Of a stretch of DNA of 19,336 nt, positions 14,311 through 19,336 are shown piece after piece. The notes beneath the pieces are model-generated. The model was not told the origin of the DNA. It searched no databases and saw nothing but the letters and a program-made list of their open reading frames with translations. The DNA is taken from contig JAIXTZ010000048.1 of the NCBI GenBank assembly GCA_027483745.1, forward strand, positions 1 through 19,336, written 5' to 3'. Source of the DNA: Lysobacteraceae bacterium. GTDB lineage: Bacteria > Pseudomonadota > Gammaproteobacteria > Xanthomonadales > Xanthomonadaceae. A program made the translations under genes and the position numbers. Position 1 is the stretch's first letter. Each line of letters begins with the position of its first letter.

Positions 14311-14706
14311 ATGCCGCCCCGCCGTCGCGCCACCCCGCTCGTCCTTGCCCTCGCCGCACTCGGCATGGCGCTGTGCAGCCTGCCCCATGCCCTCGGGGCG
14401 TGGCCGCATTTCCGCGAGGGGCTGGTGGCGCTGGGGGCCGACGCGCGCCTCGTCGGCGCCATCGGCAGCGCCTGGGCGTTCGGCACGGTGATGATGCTGG
14501 CCAGTGGCGCCATCGTCGGCGCGCAAGCTTGGCGGGCGTGGCGCGACCAGCCGTTACACGGGGCGACCCTGCTACCCCTCGGCCTCGCTTGGGCCGGCTA
14601 CGGCCTCGCGGCCTACGCGCTCCGCGACTTCAACACGCACTACCTCGCCTTCGTGGCCTGCGGCGCGGCCTTACTCGTCGCGCTCGCCCTGCCGCGGGTC
14701 CGCTGA
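14311..14706 (+). CDS. Small four-helix membrane protein, unknown
   Basis: A 131-aa protein: a basic N-terminus (MPPRRRATP), then hydrophobic helices at about residues 9-28, 47-70, 84-101 and 111-127, with a short periplasmic or cytoplasmic loop carrying HFREGLVALGADARLVGAI. I do not recognise the family. The ATG at 14311 is chosen over an in-frame TTG at 14257 because it places the positive charges right before the first helix and fits the -10-like box. There is no clear Shine-Dalgarno. The 3' end overlaps the convergent minus-strand gene by 36 bp. Confidence 0.68.
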   Translation: MPPRRRATPLVLALAALGMALCSLPHALGAWPHFREGLVALGADARLVGAIGSAWAFGTVMMLASGAIVGAQAWRAWRDQPLHGATLLPLGLAWAGYGLAAYALRDFNTHYLAFVACGAALLVALALPRVR

Positions 14707-15306
14707 GGGGCTCTGCGCCATCAGGTCGATCTGCAGCAGGCGCGCCGACACCTCGTGGTCGTCGAGCGAGCCCTGCCGCTGCAGCCAGAGCACGCGATGG
14801 CGCTGCTGCTCCGGGCTCTCGTCCGGGCTGAGGTAGTCGAAGCGGTCACGCAGCTGCGCGGCACGGCGACGATCGATCTCGGCCAGGATGGCGGCCGCGG
14901 AAGCGTCATCGATCACCAGAACGTTCGCGCGCGGCGAAGGCACGACGATGAAGCGGCGGATGCGCATCGCGTACCAGACGAGACAGCCGGCACCGAGCGG
15001 CAGCCAGATCGACAGCCCCAACACCTGCGTCTTCGCCCAGTCCATCGATGTGAGCACCGCGCCAAGCACGACCCAGATCGCGCCGACGTTGCGCCACCAC
15101 GTATTGCGCTCGACGAAACGCTCGCGCTCCACGGAGAGCTCGGCGTACTCGATGGTCCAGGTGCGCGAAGCGCTGCCGTCGTCCAAGCCGTAGCGCAGCG
15201 ACTCCTCGCCGAAATCGAAGAACGTCTTCGCACCCGCGCGCTTCTGTTCCAGCCGCAGGGCTTCGGGCTTCGGGGGTTCGGGCTGGCGCACCAGGGGCGT
15301 GTTCAC
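14671..15306 (-). CDS. Two-helix membrane protein, PH-like with SHOCT-like tail (tentative)
   Basis: A 211-aa protein. The N-terminal cytoplasmic part (about residues 1-70) contains RYGLDDGSASRTWTIEYAEL. Two adjacent hydrophobic helices lie at about 73-88 and 96-113, then RIRRFIVVPSPRANVLVIDD and a charged helical region. The end, RHRVLWLQRQGSLDDHEVSARLLQ, resembles a SHOCT-type motif. Bacterial PH-domain membrane proteins often place the helix pair inside such strands, so this is a tentative fold guess; function unknown. The start is GTG at 15304-15306, supported by GAGGAA 6 nt upstream. The stop lies within the convergent 131-aa membrane protein gene. Confidence 0.7.
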   Translation of the reverse strand: MNTPLVRQPEPPKPEALRLEQKRAGAKTFFDFGEESLRYGLDDGSASRTWTIEYAELSVERERFVERNTWWRNVGAIWVVLGAVLTSMDWAKTQVLGLSIWLPLGAGCLVWYAMRIRRFIVVPSPRANVLVIDDASAAAILAEIDRRRAAQLRDRFDYLSPDESPEQQRHRVLWLQRQGSLDDHEVSARLLQIDLMAQSPSADPRQGERDE

Positions 15307-15324
15307 GGCGGTTCCTCGATTCGG

Positions 15325-15351
15325 CCCGCGGCCGGGGAACCCGGCGGCGGG
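15325..15351 (-). terminator. Strong hairpin between two minus-strand genes
   Basis: Arms 15325-15336 and 15340-15351 pair over 12 positions with one C/C-type mismatch and a 3-nt loop. It sits in the 53-bp gap after the spermidine-synthase-like gene and ends 18 nt before the GTG start of the next gene. No U-tract follows, so terminator, attenuator or processing site are all possible. Confidence 0.4.
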
Positions 15352-15359
15352 CGCGCAGT

Positions 15360-16073
15360 TTAGCGCCCTTGAACCCGGGCCCGCACCGCGGCGAGCGCCT
15401 CCCGCAATTCACGCTGCCCCGCCCGCGACAGCGCGGGCGCCACGTCGGCCGGCGCCAAGGGGCCCACCCACGTGAAGGCCACGCGGTTGCTCTGCCGCGC
15501 TTCCTCGACCACCGCCACGTTCGCGGCGCCGAACGCGACCTGCAGCCGGTGCCGGTGCTCGGCGTGCGCGGTGTCGTACAGGTTGAGGGCGGCCACGCCG
15601 CCGGGGCGCAGGGCGGCACGGCAGTCGTTGAAGAAACGCTGGGTCGACAGCGCGGCCGGGATGCCGCTGGTGTCGTAGCCATCGACGAGCAGCAGGTCGA
15701 TCGACACGGCCTGGGTCTTCAGCCATTCGGCGGCGTCGGCTTCCACCACGCGGAAGCGGGCGTCATCGTCGGGGATGCGGAAACGGCGACGCAGGGCGAT
15801 CACCGCGGGGTTGATTTCGATGGCCTCAAGCGTCGCGGCCGGAAGGTGGCGGTGCAGGAACTTCGCCTGAGAGCCGCCCCCCAAGCCGACCATCGCGATG
15901 CGCCCGGGCGCCGGCACCACGGCCAGCGCACCGAGCATCGTCCGCGTGTAATCCACCACGAGGCGATGGGGGGCCCAGCGCGACATGCGGCTCTGGGCCG
16001 TGCCCTCGGCGAAGCGCAGCTCCCGCGTGCGCCAGCCTTGCAGGATGAACGGGGTGCCGGGCTTATCAGCCAC
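15360..16073 (-). CDS. Spermidine-synthase-like SAM-fold enzyme
   Basis: A 237-aa Rossmann-fold protein. VVDYTRTML (about residues 39-47) matches the YTR/M segment of spermidine synthases, the glycine loop is GLGGGSQ (63-69), the acidic ligand is E86 in AIEINP, and a third motif has VVEADAAEWL (109-118). The catalytic-loop region reads DGYDTSGIP (131-139) rather than the D(S/T)(S/T)DP of true aminopropyltransferases. This suggests a SpeE-like methyltransferase or an enzyme with a changed substrate. No speD or other polyamine gene is nearby. The start is GTG at 16071-16073, inside the end of the upstream TonB-C-like gene (8-bp overlap), so translation is probably coupled. Confidence 0.78.
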   Translation of the reverse strand: MADKPGTPFILQGWRTRELRFAEGTAQSRMSRWAPHRLVVDYTRTMLGALAVVPAPGRIAMVGLGGGSQAKFLHRHLPAATLEAIEINPAVIALRRRFRIPDDDARFRVVEADAAEWLKTQAVSIDLLLVDGYDTSGIPAALSTQRFFNDCRAALRPGGVAALNLYDTAHAEHRHRLQVAFGAANVAVVEEARQSNRVAFTWVGPLAPADVAPALSRAGQRELREALAAVRARVQGR

Positions 16074-16569
16074 GCTGCAGCAGCACGACGCCCTTGCCGT
16101 CGACCTGGTTGAACAGCAGGCGGAAGGTGAGGCTGGTGGCCTGCGGCCTCTCGCGGCCGCCCTCGCAGCTCATGCCGGCGGCTTCCTTCGCGTCCTTGGT
16201 GCGGAAGGTGCAGACGACGGCCGGCTCGAAGCGCCAGTTCGACAGCGCCGCCACCGAGACATCGACGAACTGCTTGCTCAGTTCCGTCACCGCCGGGCAC
16301 TCCGGCTCGCGGACCAGCGGGCCGGTGTAGCTGACCGCGCCTTCCTCGTCGATGTCGACGCGCATGCAAATGGCGCGCGACGGCACCTGCTGCTGCGCCA
16401 GCACCTCGGCCGGGTACTCCGGCAGGCGGTTGCCCGGCTCGTCGATCGGCAGCAGGAAGGTCTGCTTGTCGGTGAGCTGCAACGCTCCCTCGGCGACCTC
16501 TTCGGCAAAGGCGGCGGCGGGCAGCGCGGCGAGCAGGGCAGCGGCAAGGGCAAGGCGGGTGATGCGCAT
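16066..16569 (-). CDS. Secreted TonB-C-like domain protein
   Basis: A 167-aa protein. It has a signal peptide (cleavage near AFA, residue 22), then a domain with the TonB C-terminal pattern: LPEYPAEVL (about residues 49-57), CMRVDIDEEGAVSYTG (about 68-83) and AALSNWRFEPAVVC (about 106-119). There is no membrane-spanning or proline-rich region, so it is not a full TonB. Several cysteines suggest periplasmic disulfides. Such stand-alone TonB-C-like proteins are of unknown function. The strong site GGAGGAG lies 7 nt before the ATG at 16567-16569; the far longer upstream frame is not coding. It overlaps the spermidine-synthase-like gene by 8 bp. Confidence 0.75.
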   Translation of the reverse strand: MRITRLALAAALLAALPAAAFAEEVAEGALQLTDKQTFLLPIDEPGNRLPEYPAEVLAQQQVPSRAICMRVDIDEEGAVSYTGPLVREPECPAVTELSKQFVDVSVAALSNWRFEPAVVCTFRTKDAKEAAGMSCEGGRERPQATSLTFRLLFNQVDGKGVVLLQRG

Positions 16570-16600
16570 CGAAGGCTCCTCCAGGGGACTCAGGCTGCGG

Positions 16601-16606
16601 AGCGTA
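16601..16606 (-). promoter_or_regulatory. -10-like TACGCT before the TonB-C-like gene
   Basis: The minus strand reads GGTACGCTCCGC, and the hexamer is 31 nt upstream of the ATG. This lies in the 80-bp gap after the SemiSWEET gene and suggests that the TonB-C-like/spermidine-synthase-like pair has its own promoter. Confidence 0.35.
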
Positions 16607-16649
16607 CCGCCTGCGGGTGACCTTCGTCGTGCGCGGCGTCGCCGTCGCG

Positions 16650-16925
16650 TCAAGTCGCGGGAGGGGCCGGCTTGCGGTAGGCCCACATCTGCCAGAGGTT
16701 CAGGCCGTTCACCCCGAGGGTGAAGACGTTCGCGAGGATGATCGGCAGGCTGTCGATCATCAGGCCGTACACCAGCCAGAGCAGCACGCCGAGCGTGAAG
16801 GTGCCGAAGGTCGAGAACGAGAGGTCGTCGACGTGCTTGCGGCGGAAGTTCCGCACCACCTGGGGCACGAAGGCGACGCTGGTTAGGAAGGCGGCGCCGA
16901 GGCCGAGTGCGGTGGGCAGGTCCAT
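16650..16925 (-). CDS. SemiSWEET-type sugar transporter
   Basis: A 91-aa protein with three hydrophobic helices (about residues 4-23, 39-57, 61-81), the size and topology of bacterial SemiSWEETs, which work as homodimers in the inner membrane and pass sugars by facilitated diffusion. The PQ motif FVPQVVRNFRRKHVDDLS (residues 19-36) ends helix 1, and N66 in the third helix matches the conserved substrate-pocket Asn. The ATG at 16923-16925 gives the correct N-terminus. It is divergent from the lipocalin gene. Sugar specificity cannot be read from sequence. Confidence 0.9.
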   Translation of the reverse strand: MDLPTALGLGAAFLTSVAFVPQVVRNFRRKHVDDLSFSTFGTFTLGVLLWLVYGLMIDSLPIILANVFTLGVNGLNLWQMWAYRKPAPPAT

Positions 16926-17037
16926 GGGCGAACGATGCCCGAAGCCCCCACCTCGGCTCAATCGTCCTCGCCGCCTGCACGGCACTTGTACGCGCGGCGG
17001 CGCAGGCTCCGGGACTCCGAACCCGAGGATCCGCCCC

Positions 17038-17631
17038 ATGTTCCGATGCCCTGCTCTTCTCGGCGCGATCCTCGCCCTCGGCCTGCCGCTCACCGCGCAC
17101 GCCGAAGCCGCGGCGGGGGCCATGCCCGCCGCCCTCCCCTCCGGCACTGCGAACGCCCCGGTCGAGGCGCTGGACCTCGAACGCTACGCCGGGCGCTGGC
17201 ACGAAGTGGCCCGATTGCCGATGTTCTTCCAGCGGAACTGCATTGGCGACACCACCGCCACGTACACCTTGCGCGCGGACGGCAGCATCGAAGTCCGCAA
17301 CGCCTGCCGCACCGATGACGGGATGATCGAATCGACCGGCGCCGCGCGTCGGGCCGGCGACGGCGGGGCGCTGGAAGTACGCTTCGCCCCCGGCTGGCTG
17401 GGCTGGCTGCCGATGGTCTGGGCCGACTACTGGGTGGTGGACCTCGACCCGGGCTACGGCTGGGCGGTCGTCGGCGGGCCGAAGCAGGGCGCGATGTGGA
17501 TCCTCGCGCGCGAAACCACGCTCGACCCCGCCCTGTTCGAGCGCATCCGCCAACGGGCCGAAGCCCGCGGCTACCGGCTGGCCGAACTCGTGGTCGATCC
17601 CGCCCAGCGCGACCGGATCGCCGCGGAGTAG
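17038..17631 (+). CDS. Secreted bacterial lipocalin (Blc-like)
   Basis: A 197-aa protein. It has a signal peptide (cleavage near AHA, residue 22) and an Ala/Pro linker, then the lipocalin first signature ERYAGRWHEVARLP (about residues 48-61, with the GxW motif at G52/W54), a Cys pair C68 and C90 in QRNCIGD and VRNACRTDDG, and the third block DYWVVDLDPGYGWAVVGGP (about 130-148). This order is typical of Blc-type lipocalins, which bind lysophospholipids or fatty acids. E. coli Blc is a lipoprotein; here there is no lipobox, so it may be soluble in the periplasm. GAGGA about 8 nt before the ATG supports the start. The 3' end overlaps the convergent DUF4105 gene by 61 bp. Confidence 0.92.
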   Translation: MFRCPALLGAILALGLPLTAHAEAAAGAMPAALPSGTANAPVEALDLERYAGRWHEVARLPMFFQRNCIGDTTATYTLRADGSIEVRNACRTDDGMIESTGAARRAGDGGALEVRFAPGWLGWLPMVWADYWVVDLDPGYGWAVVGGPKQGAMWILARETTLDPALFERIRQRAEARGYRLAELVVDPAQRDRIAAE

Positions 17632-18464
17632 GCCTTGCCCTCCAGCCCGGCAGCCTCGGCCTCGCGGGCGAGGCCGTCGATGCGGTGCGCCTCGCGGTAG
17701 CCGTCGCGCGGCAGGTCGGTGTCGATGAGCCCGAGGTCGAACGCGAGGTCATCGCTGTAGCCGGGCAGCCGGGTCTGCCAACTCATCGGGACGGTACCGG
17801 GGGCCAGCGCATCGACGGCATCGACGATGGTCGTGGTGCAGTTCGCCGACAGCGTGTTGTAGAACGCCGGTCGTTCGGCAAGCGCGTTGGCCTTCTCCAG
17901 CAGCGCCACCAGCAGTGCCCGCGCCTGCGTCGGCGTCGCCCGCAAGCGGTACAGGTGGACCGGGTCGCGTCGATGCGCCGCCCGCAATCCGATCAGGTCG
18001 CGCTCGTCGCCCAGCACCAGCATCAGTTCGTATTGCCGGAACAGGCCCGCCAGCGGGGAATAGGTTTCGCCCACTTCCTTGCGCACTTCGGCGGAGATCG
18101 CGAGGTGCCCGCCGTCGCGGAAGCCGAAGCTCACGAAGGTGTGCGCCGGGCCGCGCCAATCCGCGAAGGGTTCGACGATGAACCAGGCGCTTTCCACGTC
18201 ATCCAGCCGGTAGTCGCGGGCCTCCCAACGGAGATCGAAGTCGGACGTGCTGCGGTAGCGCGCGTTACGGACGTTCGCCAGCCGCAGTTCATCGCCCGCC
18301 ATCGTGGCGGTCGGCATGCGGGCTTGGTCGGGCACCCAGTCGCGGTCACTCGACGGCCGCACGACGAGGGCGAACACGATCCATGCCAGCGCGACGGCCG
18401 CCAAAAGCGCGAGCCCCCCGCGGAACACGAGGGCAGTCTTCGAAGCTGGAGCGGCGCGCGTCAT
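17571..18464 (-). CDS. DUF4105 (Lnb N-terminal periplasmic domain) membrane protein
   Basis: A 297-aa protein. It has one N-terminal transmembrane helix (about residues 14-36), then an extracytoplasmic region: RDWVPDQARMPTATM (about 41-55), a beta-rich part with VRNARYRSTSDFDLRWEAR, HTFVSFGF, and later the diagnostic FYNTLSANCTTTI with Cys209. The arrangement fits DUF4105/Lnb N-terminal domain proteins, which carry a conserved Cys in an NCTT motif and are probably thiol-dependent envelope enzymes; activity unproven. The final 20 residues (Ser/Arg-rich) overlap the lipocalin gene and are probably not conserved. It is divergent from the amidohydrolase gene across 45 bp. The start at 18462-18464 has no strong Shine-Dalgarno. 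Confidence 0.88.
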   Translation of the reverse strand: MTRAAPASKTALVFRGGLALLAAVALAWIVFALVVRPSSDRDWVPDQARMPTATMAGDELRLANVRNARYRSTSDFDLRWEARDYRLDDVESAWFIVEPFADWRGPAHTFVSFGFRDGGHLAISAEVRKEVGETYSPLAGLFRQYELMLVLGDERDLIGLRAAHRRDPVHLYRLRATPTQARALLVALLEKANALAERPAFYNTLSANCTTTIVDAVDALAPGTVPMSWQTRLPGYSDDLAFDLGLIDTDLPRDGYREAHRIDGLAREAEAAGLEGKAYSAAIRSRWAGSTTSSASR

Positions 18465-18476
18465 CGGCGGGAAGGG

Positions 18477-18482
18477 TACAGT
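18477..18482 (+). promoter_or_regulatory. -10-like TACAGT before the amidohydrolase gene
   Basis: TACAGT lies 27 nt upstream of the ATG at 18510, within the 45-bp divergent gap with DUF4105. The leader also contains GGGAGGA, the ribosome site. Confidence 0.4.
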
Positions 18483-18509
18483 GCGGCCTCCACGGGAGGA
18501 CACCACGCC

Positions 18510-19336
18510 ATGCGATCGACCCTGCTGTTCGCTGCCCTCGCCCTCGCGCTCGGTACGGCCGAGGCCGCCGAGACCCAGCGCTACGTCGTGCTGGCGCCCG
18601 AGGCCACCATCGGCCACCTGCACGCCACCATCGACGGCGACACCGTCAGCGTCGACTACGACGTCAAGGACAACGGCCGCGGCCCGACGATGAAGGAGAC
18701 GCTGCGCCTCTCCGAGGCCGGCCTGCCGGTCGACTGGACGATCAGCGGTGCGACCACCTTCGGCAGCAAGGTCGATGAGCGCTTCAGCCTCGTCGATGGC
18801 AAGGCCACGTGGAAGGACGCCGTGGGCGCCGGCGAGGCGGCCAACGCCACCGACGCGCTGTACATCGGCCAGAGCGGCACGCCGTGGGCGCTGGGCGTGT
18901 ATGCCCGCGCGCTGATGGCCGATGCCGACGGCCGCATCGCCACCCTCCCCGGCGGCGAACTGCGGCTGGAGAAGGGCGACACGCTGGAGGTCGGCAGCGG
19001 CGACGCGAAGCAGACCGTCCAGCGCGTCACGCTCTCCGGCCTCGACCTCGACCCGACGCACCTGCTGGTCGAAGCCGACGGCGACCTGTTCGCCGTGCTG
19101 TCCGGCGGCCGCAGCCTGGTGATCCGCGAAGGCTTCGAGGCCGACGCCGAACGCCTGCGCCAGCTGGCCATCGAACTCAGCGAAGAGCGCTTCGTCGCGA
19201 TGCAGGCCGAAGTCGCCCACTGCTACGATCACCCCGTCCGCATCCGCAACGTGCGGGTGTTCGACCCGAAGACCGGCACGCGCTCCGAACCGGTGAGCGT
19301 GGTGGTCTACCGCAACCGCATCAGCGGCATCCAGCC
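18510..19336 (+). CDS. Secreted amidohydrolase-family protein, N-terminal part (cut by window edge)
   Basis: Only the first 275 codons are in the window. A signal peptide (about residues 1-20, cleavage near AEA) is followed by about 220 residues with no motif I recognise, rich in beta-like segments (HATIDGDTVSVDYDVKDNGRG). From residue 243, VRIRNVRVFDP...SVVVYRNRISGIQ is the classic beta-sandwich entry of imidazolonepropionase/adenosine-deaminase-type amidohydrolases. The HxH metal site would lie just past the window edge. The product is therefore probably a periplasmic metal-dependent hydrolase with an extra N-terminal domain; substrate unknown. GGGAGGA 9 nt before the ATG supports the start. 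Confidence 0.72.
   Translation, partial: MRSTLLFAALALALGTAEAAETQRYVVLAPEATIGHLHATIDGDTVSVDYDVKDNGRGPTMKETLRLSEAGLPVDWTISGATTFGSKVDERFSLVDGKATWKDAVGAGEAANATDALYIGQSGTPWALGVYARALMADADGRIATLPGGELRLEKGDTLEVGSGDAKQTVQRVTLSGLDLDPTHLLVEADGDLFAVLSGGRSLVIREGFEADAERLRQLAIELSEERFVAMQAEVAHCYDHPVRIRNVRVFDPKTGTRSEPVSVVVYRNRISGIQ

Noticed and set aside
16066..17553. A 495-codon minus-strand open frame ending at the TonB-C-like gene
   Set aside because: Only the part from 16569 has a signal peptide and a strong ribosome site. The upstream part is antisense to the lipocalin gene and overlaps SemiSWEET in another frame.
17571..19232. A 553-codon minus-strand open frame ending at the DUF4105 gene
   Set aside because: The part above 18464 is antisense to the amidohydrolase gene. 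The DUF4105 protein begins with its transmembrane helix at 18464.

Overview
This is ordinary high-GC chromosomal DNA, probably from a gammaproteobacterium of the Xanthomonadales/Lysobacterales type. The evidence is the strong G/C bias at third codon positions, a DUF6116-type small membrane protein, a CxxCG-type glycine-zipper lipoprotein, and the enterobacterial-style tesA/ybbA-ybbP divergon. The organism assignment is inference. I see no rRNA, tRNA, CRISPR array, insertion sequence, integrase or phage gene. No stretch longer than about 200 bases lacks a gene. Twenty-two protein genes are supported, two of them cut by the window edges.

Layout. 1-2498: the start of gcdH (glutaryl-CoA dehydrogenase, minus), a glycine-zipper envelope protein (minus), then a divergent pair of a DUF6116 membrane protein and a TatD-family metallohydrolase (plus, abutting). 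2537-5174: tcdA (tRNA ct6A37 synthase, minus), a glycine-zipper lipoprotein and a membrane-anchored cytochrome c'-like protein (plus), and an alpha/beta hydrolase (minus). 5365-7028: a degenerate HD-GYP protein plus a DUF456 membrane protein (plus). 7066-11076: the ABC exporter pair ybbP/ybbA (minus) divergent from a lipoprotein form of tesA (plus). 11180-12631: a sodium/solute symporter. 12547-14214 (minus): a tight operon of secreted protein, GNAT and DUF2189 membrane protein. 14311-14706: a small membrane protein. 14671-16925 (minus): SemiSWEET, a secreted TonB-C-like protein, a spermidine-synthase-like enzyme and an unknown two-TM protein. 17038-19336: a secreted lipocalin (plus), a DUF4105 membrane protein (minus) and the start of a secreted amidohydrolase-family protein (plus).

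How the genes relate. Most units are one to three genes long with alternating strands. A theme is the cell envelope: glycine-zipper proteins, the TesA lipoprotein with its YbbAP exporter, a lipocalin, DUF4105 and transporters. Four of the six convergent gene pairs overlap at their 3' ends by 11 to 85 bp. Many starts have a TANNNT -10-like hexamer about 26-31 nt upstream. Three minus-strand genes have a strong hairpin 18-20 nt before the start codon. I did not find a clear novel multi-gene system. The best candidates for a second look are the HD-GYP protein that lacks the His of its HD dyad, the spermidine-synthase-like/TonB-C-like overlapping pair, the secreted protein-GNAT-DUF2189 operon, and the recurring leader hairpins and overlapping 3' ends.
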